NCBI GenBank assembly: GCA_900321145.1
Contig: ONVB01000078.1
Location: 1 to 6,118, forward strand
DNA length: 6,118 nucleotides
DNA from: an uncultured Eubacteriales bacterium
Lineage (GTDB): Bacteria; Bacillota; Clostridia; Lachnospirales; Lachnospiraceae
Direction: 5' to 3'
Shown here: in pieces, positions 1 to 6,054 of the stretch
Layout of the letters: each line of letters begins with the position of its first letter
Position numbering within the stretch: the stretch's first letter is position 1
Notes under the pieces: generated by a model
Database searches by the model: none
The model's input: only the letters and a program-made list of their open reading frames with translations
Told to the model about the DNA's origin: nothing
Translations under genes and position numbers: made by a program

Positions 1-716
1 CCGTCCAGGCCCGCTACCACCCTGTAGAACGGTGTGGGAACGAAGTTTCTTATCTCCCTCTCTCTGGCAACTATCATCCCGAGTACACAGGTCATAACCC
101 TGCCTACCGCTATGACGCACTTATCCACACCGAGGTACTTCTTAACCTGATAGCTGTACTTCAATGTAAGCGCTCTGGAGAAGTTGATACCCATCAGGTA
201 ATCCTCCTGCGCCCTTAAGTAGGCAGCGTCCGACAGATTGTCGTAGGCAGATATGTCCTTGGCTTCGGCTATTCCGCGCTTTATCTCCTCCTCAGTCTGG
301 GAATCGATCCAAACACGCTTCCTCTTCTTATCCTTCGGAACCTTCGCCATCTCGTCCACGAGCCTGTAGATGTACTCACCCTCGCGTCCCGAGTCGGTGC
401 ACACATATATGCAGCCTACATCGTCGCGGTTTAAAAGCCTGCTTACCACATTGTACTGGTTTGCCGCGCTTTCTATGATCTCGTACTTGTACTCCTCGGG
501 GATAAAAGGTATGGTCGCAAAGTCCCATTTCTTAAGAGCCGGATCGTATACATCCGGGTAGCTCATGGTGATAAGATGTCCGACGCACCATGTAAATATG
601 GAGTCCTCCGTCTCGATATAACCCTTCGAAGAACTCCCTGTAGAATTTTTAACGCCGAGTGCCTCGGCAAACTGCCTGGCGACACTCGGCTTCTCTGCTA
701 TGTATAGATTCTTCAA
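1..716 (-). CDS. topB: DNA topoisomerase III, N-terminal part (runs off left edge)
   Basis: Type IA topoisomerase that cuts one DNA strand through a tyrosine and passes another through the gap; TopB mainly decatenates replication and recombination intermediates. Reading from a TTG start at 716-714, the frame is open to base 1 (238 codons plus two bases). It begins MKNLYIAEKPSVAR, the classic toprim start with Glu8 and Lys9. The toprim acidic loop is at 107-114 (TDSGREGE), in the Gram-positive form where the second Asp of DxD is Gly. Residues 204-214 (VGRVMTCVLGM) match the GRVQTPTL region of the family. The active-site tyrosine, expected near residue 310, lies outside the window. No ATG fits: the frame has a TAA upstream near base 761, and TTG gives the normal family start. 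It lies 25 nt after purA on the same strand with no terminator between, so co-transcription is likely. The call is secure; the start rests on the family pattern and the ribosome site. Confidence 0.95.
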   Translation of the reverse strand, partial: MKNLYIAEKPSVARQFAEALGVKNSTGSSSKGYIETEDSIFTWCVGHLITMSYPDVYDPALKKWDFATIPFIPEEYKYEIIESAANQYNVVSRLLNRDDVGCIYVCTDSGREGEYIYRLVDEMAKVPKDKKRKRVWIDSQTEEEIKRGIAEAKDISAYDNLSDAAYLRAQEDYLMGINFSRALTLKYSYQVKKYLGVDKCVIAVGRVMTCVLGMIVAREREIRNFVPTPFYRVVAGLD

Positions 717-724
717 ATGTAAAA

Positions 725-730
725 CCTTTC
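725..730 (-). promoter_or_regulatory. Ribosome binding site for topB, supporting a TTG start
   Basis: The minus strand reads GAAAGG here, eight bases before the TTG at 716-714. This spacing supports TTG as the true topB start, since the short purA-topB gap holds no in-frame ATG or GTG. The site lies in the 25-nt gap between the purA stop and topB. Confidence 0.65.
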
Positions 731-741
731 GTAAGTCCCTG

Positions 742-2025
742 TTACTTTACTTCTCTGTAAATGATATCGGATCTCTTCGGTCCGTTTGATACCATGGTTA
801 TCGGGAAGCCTATCTCGCTCTCGATAAACTCTATATACTTCCTGCAGTTTTCGGGAAGCTGATCGTACTCCTTTATGCCTCTTATATCGGTCTTCCAGCC
901 CGGGAAGGTCTTTAAAACAGGCTTTGCTTTCTCGAGCTTGGATGTAACCGGGAAGTCCTTCACAACCTCACCGTCTATCTCGTATCCGACGCATACCGGA
1001 ATCTCATCGAGGTAACCGAGCACATCGAGCACCGTAAATGCAACCTGGGTTGTACCCTGTATACGGCAGCCGTACCTTGTAGCCACGCAGTCAAACCAGC
1101 CCATTCTTCTCGGTCTTCCCGTAGTAGCGCCGTACTCACCGCCGTCACCGCCGCGCTTTCTCAGCTCATCTGCTTCATCGCCGAAAATCTCGCTAACAAA
1201 TGCTCCGGCTCCGACTGCTGAGCTGTATGCCTTTACAACAGTCACAATATCCTTTATCTCGTACGGAGGAAGGCCTGCGCCTATAGCACCGTAAGCGGCA
1301 AGAGTCGAGGATGAGGTGACCATGGGATATATACCGTGATCCGGATCCTTAAGCGAACCGAGCTGTCCCTCGAGCAGTATATTCTTTCCTTCCTTTATGG
1401 CGTCGTACAGATATGCACTCACATCACATACATACGGCTCGACCATGGTCCTGTACTCCATAAGAGTATCGAAAAGCTCGTCCGCATCAAGCAGCGGCTT
1501 ATGATACAGATGCTCTAAGAGAACATTCTTCGTCGCTATAACTCTCTCTATCTTCTCCTTAAGCGATGCCTCATCAAAAAGCTCGCTTACCTGGAAGCCT
1601 ATCTTCGCATACTTGTCCGAGTAAAACGGAGCGATTCCCGACTTTGTAGATCCAAATGACTTGCCGGCAAGTCTCTCCTCCTCATAAGAATCAAACAAAA
1701 TGTGGTAAGGCATCACCATCTGTGCCCTGTCAGACACAAGAAGCTTCGGCTTCGGCACGCCCTTCTCTATGATCGAATTGAGTTCCTTGAAAAGAACCGG
1801 AATATTTAAAGCAACGCCGTTTCCTATGATGCTTGTGGTGTGATCGTAGAACACTCCCGAGGGAAGTGTGTGCAGCGCGAACTTACCGTAGTCATTGACT
1901 ATAGTATGTCCCGCATTGGCTCCGCCCTGAAAGCGGATTATGATGTCTGCCTTCTCGGCAAGCATATCCGTGATCTTGCCCTTGCCTTCATCACCCCAGT
2001 TTGCTCCAACGATTGCCTGAACCAT
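742..2025 (-). CDS. purA: Adenylosuccinate synthase
   Basis: Cytosolic enzyme that joins IMP and aspartate using GTP to make adenylosuccinate, the first committed step from IMP to AMP. The 427-residue length is normal for the family. The N-terminal phosphate-binding loop is at 7-17 (GANWGDEGKGK), with catalytic Asp12; His40 is in GGANAGHT. The IMP loop contains KDPDHGIYPMVTSSS. The nucleotide-binding segment GATTGRPRR is at 299-307, and the guanine-recognition segment is TVLD at 331-334. The C-terminal NGP motif (SNGPKR) is present. Two spots differ from the well-known E. coli form: EGQLG where E. coli has EGAQG, and TVLD where it has TKLD. Both look like clade variants, not damage. A GGAGG ribosome site sits eight bases before the ATG. 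It is first in a probable purA-topB unit, with a candidate promoter and inverted repeats upstream. The assignment is essentially certain. Confidence 0.99.
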   Translation of the reverse strand: MVQAIVGANWGDEGKGKITDMLAEKADIIIRFQGGANAGHTIVNDYGKFALHTLPSGVFYDHTTSIIGNGVALNIPVLFKELNSIIEKGVPKPKLLVSDRAQMVMPYHILFDSYEEERLAGKSFGSTKSGIAPFYSDKYAKIGFQVSELFDEASLKEKIERVIATKNVLLEHLYHKPLLDADELFDTLMEYRTMVEPYVCDVSAYLYDAIKEGKNILLEGQLGSLKDPDHGIYPMVTSSSTLAAYGAIGAGLPPYEIKDIVTVVKAYSSAVGAGAFVSEIFGDEADELRKRGGDGGEYGATTGRPRRMGWFDCVATRYGCRIQGTTQVAFTVLDVLGYLDEIPVCVGYEIDGEVVKDFPVTSKLEKAKPVLKTFPGWKTDIRGIKEYDQLPENCRKYIEFIESEIGFPITMVSNGPKRSDIIYREVK

Positions 2026-2033
2026 ATATATAT

Positions 2034-2038
2034 CCTCC
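2034..2038 (-). promoter_or_regulatory. Strong ribosome binding site of purA
   Basis: The minus strand reads GGAGG (within CGGGAGGAT), eight bases before the purA ATG at 2025-2023. It is the best Shine-Dalgarno match in the window and fixes the purA start. Confidence 0.85.
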
Positions 2039-2058
2039 CGATACTATAATAATCACGC

Positions 2059-2079
2059 CGGAAATGTATTGCATTTCCG
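2059..2079. repeat. Perfect 8-bp inverted repeat in the purA leader
   Basis: CGGAAATG (2059-2066) is matched exactly by CATTTCCG (2072-2079) across a 5-base loop. If purA is transcribed from the promoter proposed at 2107-2135, this lies in the leader RNA about 20 bases before the ribosome site. There it could form a hairpin, or act as a DNA operator. No U-tract follows on the minus strand, so it is not a terminator. Confidence 0.6.
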
Positions 2080-2105
2080 CCTATAATATGCATACACAGC
2101 ATTTC

Positions 2106-2132
2106 CATTTTATACCCATAACGTATAAAATG
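2106..2132. repeat. Perfect 10-bp inverted repeat over the purA promoter
   Basis: CATTTTATAC (2106-2115) and GTATAAAATG (2123-2132) are exact reverse complements separated by 7 bases. A further partial copy, CATTTTAT, is at 2137-2144. The palindrome spans from the -10 to the edge of the -35 of the proposed purA promoter, a typical place for a repressor operator. The arms exist in the sequence; operator function is inference and the regulator is unknown. Confidence 0.55.
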
Positions 2133-2135
2133 CAA
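2107..2135 (-). promoter_or_regulatory. Candidate sigma-A promoter for purA-topB
   Basis: On the minus strand, TTGCAT (2135-2130) and TAAAAT (2112-2107) are separated by exactly 17 bases. The -10 has five of six consensus bases and the -35 three of six. Transcription would start near base 2100 and give a leader of about 75 nt. Other TATTAT-like -10 boxes nearer purA lack a usable -35. Confidence 0.5.
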
Positions 2136-2144
2136 CCATTTTAT

Positions 2145-2204
2145 GTGCCAAACCGGGGCTTTGCGCGATCTCACGTTACAGTTTGGCAGTCGGCACCGGG
2201 CGGC
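2145..2204. other. GC-rich intergenic block with inverted repeats, function unknown
   Basis: This segment is clearly richer in G+C than the A/T-rich sequence on either side and holds no convincing coding frame. GCCAAAC (2147-2153) pairs with GTTTGGC (2181-2187), and GTGCC (2145-2149) could instead pair with GGCAC (2193-2197). These two pairings overlap, so they exclude each other. I could not match it to a known riboswitch or small RNA. It lies upstream of the proposed purA promoter, so it would be in RNA only if made from the dgc side or from a more distant start. Confidence 0.35.
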
Positions 2205-2205
2205 G

Positions 2206-2310
2206 TTATAAAAAACAGGTCACCCACCCGTTACTCATACGTTATGCATTTATAAAAAAAAGAGTTTATTTCTTTACGGATTTATGATATCATATATGTG
2301 TTTTTTATAA
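2206..2310. repeat. Repeated TTATAAAAAA motifs upstream of the cyclase operon
   Basis: TTATAAAAAACA (2206-2217) has an exact 12-bp inverted copy at 2299-2310, and TTATAAAAAA recurs directly at 2250-2259. The palindrome ATGATATCAT lies between them at 2284-2293. The stretch is very A/T-rich, so part of this may be base composition. It could hold UP-element-like or regulator-binding sites for the plus-strand operon. I could not place a convincing -35/-10 pair for that operon. Confidence 0.4.
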
Positions 2311-2331
2311 TAAAAAAAGGAACCGTGATTT

Positions 2332-3270
2332 ATGTTAGGTATTGGGGAAAACAAGAAGAATACAGCGCTTTTTATAAAGGCTATATCGAGCATATATGTA
2401 TCTATGCACAATATAGACCTTGTTAACGACACCATCGAGGGCATAAACGGCTCGGCCGACGAGCTTCCCGGGATGACCAAAGGAAAGAATCCCAATGCCG
2501 CTTCTCTCCTTGCGAGGATAGTCGATAAGATAATCGACGAGCGTTCCAAGGACGATATGCTTGAATTTTTGGATCTTCGCACCATACGCGAAAGACTTGC
2601 CGAAACCGACACCGTAACGATAGAGTTTCTTGACAACAGAGACAAGTGGTGCAGAGGCAGGTTTATCACCTCCGAAAAGGACAGTGACGGGATCATAAAG
2701 TCCGTTCTCTATGTGGTCGAGGTGATAGACGAGGAAAAGCGTCAGCGTGACAAGCTTATGTTCCTTTCGGAGATGGACCGCATGACAGGCATAAACAACA
2801 GAGGTACCGGTGAGAACAAGATCCGCAAGGCTCTTTTGAACGGCAACGGCGGTCTCTTTCTGCTTATGGATGTGGATAAATTCAAGTCGATAAATGACAA
2901 TTTCGGTCACAGCACCGGCGACAAGGTTATCATCGCCATAGCAAACTGCATGAGAAAGTCCTTCAGAGGAGACGACATCATACTCCGTTTGGGCGGTGAT
3001 GAGTTCGCTGCTTATATTCCCCATGTGTTGGACAAAGAAAGTGCAATACCGATAGTCGATCGTTTTCTTACTGCGATCGACGAGATCAATATATATGAGC
3101 TCAAGGACAGGAAGATAGACGTGAGCATAGGCGCCGCCTTCTATATGCCTGAAGACACTTATTCCTTTGATGAGCTTTACAAGCATGCAGATGACTGTAC
3201 TTACGAGAGCAAGAAGGTTCCCGGCAGCTGCGTGAGCTTCTACAAAAGACAGGATAAAGGAGATAATTAA
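2332..3270 (+). CDS. Diguanylate cyclase, PAS-like/GGDEF, with I-site
   Basis: Makes the second messenger c-di-GMP from two GTP. This 312-residue protein is probably cytosolic, as no membrane segment or signal peptide is visible. The GGDEF domain covers about 149-308: the opening motif DRMTGINNR starts at 149, metal and substrate residues Asp180, Asn188 and Asp189 lie in DVDKFKSIND, and the GGDEF signature is at 221-225. RGDD at 212-215 has the spacing of the RxxD inhibitory site, so product feedback is expected. Residues 1 to about 140 are weakly conserved, but the WCRGRF...GIIKSVLYVVEVIDEEKRQRDKL stretch resembles the end of a PAS domain and the linker helix that passes a signal to GGDEF. 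The ligand is unknown. AAGGAA at 2317-2322 precedes the ATG by nine bases. A second cyclase gene starts 5 nt after its stop, so the two form an operon. Enzyme class is secure; the PAS label is moderate. Confidence 0.95.
   Translation: MLGIGENKKNTALFIKAISSIYVSMHNIDLVNDTIEGINGSADELPGMTKGKNPNAASLLARIVDKIIDERSKDDMLEFLDLRTIRERLAETDTVTIEFLDNRDKWCRGRFITSEKDSDGIIKSVLYVVEVIDEEKRQRDKLMFLSEMDRMTGINNRGTGENKIRKALLNGNGGLFLLMDVDKFKSINDNFGHSTGDKVIIAIANCMRKSFRGDDIILRLGGDEFAAYIPHVLDKESAIPIVDRFLTAIDEINIYELKDRKIDVSIGAAFYMPEDTYSFDELYKHADDCTYESKKVPGSCVSFYKRQDKGDN
3256..3262 (+). promoter_or_regulatory. Ribosome binding site for the second cyclase (GTG start)
   Basis: AAAGGAG lies inside the last codons of the first cyclase gene, 13 bases before the GTG at 3276-3278. 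The spacing is long. However, an in-frame TAA at 3264-3266 rules out an earlier start, and GTG is the first start codon after it. Termination of the first gene at 3268-3270 may help deliver ribosomes to this start. Confidence 0.55.
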
Positions 3271-3275
3271 AACCG

Positions 3276-4334
3276 GTGTATACAGTTGATGAATTGAGCA
3301 AATACGGATATTTTAATGAGATTTTTAATGAGCATGGTCTGAGCGATGTGCTTGATTCACTTACCGGTGCCATTTCAAGACCATACATCATCGGATTTAT
3401 CAAGTGGCTTATAAAAAAGGGCACTTCGTTTTCGGTGAGCATGCTCGACTTGGATAATTTCAAATTCGTCAACGATACTTACGGACACAAGACAGGCGAT
3501 GGTGTCCTTTCTTTTGTTTCGCGCGAAATGATCGACTTTCTGGACGGTTACGGAATATTCGGACGCTTCGGCGGTGACGAATTTATCTTTATAAATTTCA
3601 GGGATATCTCCTACGACGACAGAAAGATATTCTTCATGAGGATGTACAAGGACGGCTTTATATTGAGAAGAACTGTAGAGCTTCCCGACAGCAGGCCGTT
3701 TATAACAGGAACCACCGGGTGCGCTGTCTTTCCCGACGACGCTAAGGATTACGACACACTTTTCTCCATGATCGACAAGACGCTGTACAGAGGCAAGAGC
3801 AAGGGACGCAACTGCTATATCATATATGTGGAATCAAAGCATAAGGATATCCAGATAAAATCTCTGAAAAAACGAAGTATATTCAATACCTTAGTCGGAG
3901 TTACAAGAGCCTTTGACTCATCTCCCTACTTGGACGAAAAGCTGCTGGCTATGTTCATGACACTTCAGGAGGCTTTGAGCATAACCAATCTGTACTTTAT
4001 AGGAAAGGACAGAGTGTTAAAGGATATAAAAGGAATCATAGAACCGATAGTCGTTCCCGATATAGATCTGCTGGTCACGGATATCATCTTCTCCTCGAAC
4101 GCTCTTGAGGACGATGTAAAGCAAAAGAGTCCCATATTCTACGGCATACTGAAATCATATGACCTCGAATCCATCATGATATCCAAGCTTATGATGAGAG
4201 GCGAGATCATGGGATACCTGATGTGCGCCGAGCCAAGAAGCCTAAGGATATGGCAGGACGACGAGTACGCAGTCATGTTCTCGGCCGGCCGCATGATATC
4301 GGGCTTTCTTGCAGGAACAGGTCAGTTCATCTGA
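3276..4334 (+). CDS. Diguanylate cyclase, GGDEF followed by a C-terminal GAF-like domain
   Basis: A 352-residue protein predicted to make c-di-GMP. The GGDEF domain is N-terminal, about 27-187: DSLTGAISR starts at 27, metal and substrate residues Asp58, Asn66 and Asp67 lie in DLDNFKFVND, and an intact GGDEF signature is at 99-103. The inhibitory RxxD is missing; the matching position reads DGYG. Feedback inhibition through that site is therefore not expected. Residues from about 190 to 350 have GAF-like character, ending in MRGEIMGYLMCAEPRSLRIW followed by a helix. The GAF call is made by eye and is moderate. A sensor placed after the cyclase reverses the common order. The start is GTG, 5 nt after the first cyclase stop, so translation is probably coupled. 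No membrane segment is visible. The stop lies 13 bp inside the convergent PHP gene. It is not a close copy of its neighbour outside the GGDEF core. Confidence 0.92.
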   Translation: MYTVDELSKYGYFNEIFNEHGLSDVLDSLTGAISRPYIIGFIKWLIKKGTSFSVSMLDLDNFKFVNDTYGHKTGDGVLSFVSREMIDFLDGYGIFGRFGGDEFIFINFRDISYDDRKIFFMRMYKDGFILRRTVELPDSRPFITGTTGCAVFPDDAKDYDTLFSMIDKTLYRGKSKGRNCYIIYVESKHKDIQIKSLKKRSIFNTLVGVTRAFDSSPYLDEKLLAMFMTLQEALSITNLYFIGKDRVLKDIKGIIEPIVVPDIDLLVTDIIFSSNALEDDVKQKSPIFYGILKSYDLESIMISKLMMRGEIMGYLMCAEPRSLRIWQDDEYAVMFSAGRMISGFLAGTGQFI

Positions 4335-5179
4335 CAGCAGGATTTTAATTCTTCGACAAAGGAGTAGGGAATGCGCATGGTGCCGCGCCCCACTCCTATT
4401 TTTATGTTCGGCTTTACAACTCCGTGGAAATCGGTGCCACCCGACACCTTCAGACCGTGCTTTCTCGCTATCGCGGACAGCTTCTCGCTTTCATACCTGT
4501 TATTGGAGCTGTGATATGCCTCCAGCCCCTTTAATCCGTAACCCTTCAGATAATCAAGCAGCTCCTCTATCTGTGCATATCCGAAGTGATAAAGCAGCGG
4601 ATGCGCAAGATATGCGGCCTTACCGTACTCGGCTATTATGTTCATAGCCTTTTCTGCCGGCATATTTGCTTTGGGCAGATAGTACTTACAGCCTATCCCG
4701 ATATACTTTGCAAAGGCCTGGTTCTTGTCCCGGCATATACCCTCCTCCACAAGAACTCTGGCAAAATGCGCCCTGGTGATCACGCTGTCCGGGTTGCCAT
4801 GCAGTAGCTTCTCTAAAGTCACCGGGAGCCCGTCCGCCTGCATCAGGTCTATCATCCTTAGATTTCTCTCGAGTCTGGCCTTCTTCATGGCATCGAGTTC
4901 GCGCCTCAAACCCTCATTTGTATAATCCATATAGTAACCCAAAATATGGACCTCGCGGTTTTTATAATAAGCCGAAAGCTCCACACCCGGTATAACCTCT
5001 ATTGCTTTGTCGGCAGTATACTCCATTATCTCTGTAAGGCCGTCCACAGTATCATGGTCGGTAAGGGCCATGGCACTGAGCTGTGCCTCTATGGCAAGGT
5101 CCGCCACCTCTCTCGGTGTAAATGAACCGTCGGAGGCATCGGAGTGTACATGCATGTCCGCTAATCTTTCAGTCATCAT
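4322..5179 (-). CDS. PHP-domain phosphoesterase, YciV/RNase AM (3',5'-nucleoside bisphosphatase) type
   Basis: Metal-dependent phosphoesterase of the PHP superfamily, 285 residues, a normal length. Relatives either remove phosphate from 3',5'-nucleoside bisphosphates or act as a 5'-to-3' exoribonuclease that trims rRNA 5' ends (E. coli RNase AM, formerly YciV/TrpH). Likely metal ligands are all visible: His10 and His12 in DMHVHSDASDG with Asp17, His42 in TDHDT, Glu67 in PGVELS, His78, His193 in LAHP, and Asp250 and His252 in GTDFHG. The RAHFA motif with His138 is also characteristic of this subfamily. The start ATG overlaps the hslO stop as ATGA (5176-5179), pointing to translational coupling; a second ATG follows at once and could also serve. 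AAGGAA is found upstream inside hslO. The gene ends 13 bp inside the convergent cyclase gene with no clear terminator. Family is secure; the exact substrate cannot be read from sequence. Confidence 0.9.
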   Translation of the reverse strand: MMTERLADMHVHSDASDGSFTPREVADLAIEAQLSAMALTDHDTVDGLTEIMEYTADKAIEVIPGVELSAYYKNREVHILGYYMDYTNEGLRRELDAMKKARLERNLRMIDLMQADGLPVTLEKLLHGNPDSVITRAHFARVLVEEGICRDKNQAFAKYIGIGCKYYLPKANMPAEKAMNIIAEYGKAAYLAHPLLYHFGYAQIEELLDYLKGYGLKGLEAYHSSNNRYESEKLSAIARKHGLKVSGGTDFHGVVKPNIKIGVGRGTMRIPYSFVEELKSCCQMN

Positions 5180-6054
5180 ACTCTTCTTTCCTTCAAAAAC
5201 TTAAGCAGCTCCTCCGGCGAGAAGGAATACTTGGTCCTGCAGAAATCACACACGACCTCAACCGGTTTATCCTCCGCTATCATAGCGGAGATTTCTTTCC
5301 TTCCCAGGCTTATAACAGCCTGCTCTACTCTCTCTCTGCTGCAGTCACACACATAAGCGCAGGGAAGCTTGTCCGTAAACTCCGTATCATATCCCTCAAA
5401 AAGCTTGTTGATTATATCCTCCGGCGAAAGTCCCTTATCAAGAAGCTCCGTATACGAAAAGTCCTTGAGCCTTTCCTCCAAAAAGTCTATGGTCTCGTCG
5501 GACGCAAAGGGCATAAGCTGTATGATAAAACCGCCCGCTGCCCTTACACTCGTGTCATCATTGAAAAGCACGCCGAGAGACACCGATGACGGTATCTGAT
5601 CCGATGTCGCAAAGTAATAGGTTAAGTCCTCTGCTATATTTCCGGCTACAAGGTGTGTGTCCCCCACGTAAGGTTCCTTCATACCTATATCCTTGATCAC
5701 ACTCAGAACACCGAGGTCCACCGCTTTACTGACCTCTCCCGATTTTAGGTTCACATCCGTCTCTGCCGCATAGCCCTTTACATTTCCTTTGGCATCCGCA
5801 GTGACAAGCATCCCCTTTACGGGTCCCTGACAGGTCACTCTCAGAGTAAGCTTGTCGGTATCATTCTTCATCATTGCTCCCATCAACGCACCGCCGGTAA
5901 GCAGTCTGCCTAACGCGTTAGTCACAACGGGGCTTAAATTATGCGTAATCCTTGCCTGCTCTGCCGTATCGGTTGAAACCGCCGCAAAAAAACGCACCTG
6001 ATTCTCACAGGCCATGCCGCGCACTATGTAATCTTTTGATTTTTTTTCATTCAT
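5176..6054 (-). CDS. hslO: Hsp33 redox-regulated chaperone
   Basis: Cytosolic holding chaperone that is switched on when oxidants release zinc from its C-terminal cysteines and the protein unfolds and dimerises, protecting other proteins from aggregation. The 292-residue length is typical. The N-terminal domain shows family segments such as DYIVRGMACENQVRFFAA, ITHNLSPVVTNALGRLL and GPVKGMLVTADAKGNVKGY. The zinc switch is complete: Cys236-x-Cys238 in CDCSRERVEQA and Cys269-x-x-Cys272 in VVCDFC. The redox mechanism should therefore be intact. The start is MNEKKSKDYIVRG; a GAGGGAAG-like stretch lies a little upstream. Codons 3-5 include a run of eight A, a possible slippage spot early in the gene. 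It overlaps the PHP gene by ATGA and so forms an operon with it. The identification is very secure. Confidence 0.98.
   Translation of the reverse strand: MNEKKSKDYIVRGMACENQVRFFAAVSTDTAEQARITHNLSPVVTNALGRLLTGGALMGAMMKNDTDKLTLRVTCQGPVKGMLVTADAKGNVKGYAAETDVNLKSGEVSKAVDLGVLSVIKDIGMKEPYVGDTHLVAGNIAEDLTYYFATSDQIPSSVSLGVLFNDDTSVRAAGGFIIQLMPFASDETIDFLEERLKDFSYTELLDKGLSPEDIINKLFEGYDTEFTDKLPCAYVCDCSRERVEQAVISLGRKEISAMIAEDKPVEVVCDFCRTKYSFSPEELLKFLKERRV

Noticed and set aside
370..561. Plus-strand short open frame opposite topB
   Set aside because: The minus strand here encodes the conserved toprim domain; the plus frame is a shadow.
2145..2197. Possible GEMM-I (c-di-GMP-I) riboswitch on the minus strand, because CGCAAAGCC (2165-2157) matches its core
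   Set aside because: The hairpin that should precede the core and the downstream GGUUACC-type segment are missing. The block also lies upstream of the proposed purA promoter. The short match is probably chance.
2306..2311. Perfect TATAAT as the -10 box for the cyclase operon
   Set aside because: Transcription would start near 2318, inside the ribosome site, and no -35 lies at the right distance.
2335..3186. Long open minus-strand frame (283 codons) antisense to the first cyclase
   Set aside because: Its translation shows no recognisable domain and it lies fully opposite a gene with intact GGDEF motifs. It is a shadow frame.
4321..4335. GTCAG...CTGAC inverted repeat at the convergent gene ends as a bidirectional terminator
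   Set aside because: The stem is only 5 bp, and no clear T-tract follows on either strand. Much of the symmetry comes from the two opposing TGA stops.
5122..5589. Plus-strand open frame opposite hslO and the PHP start
   Set aside because: It is antisense to two secure genes, with no ribosome site or family resemblance.
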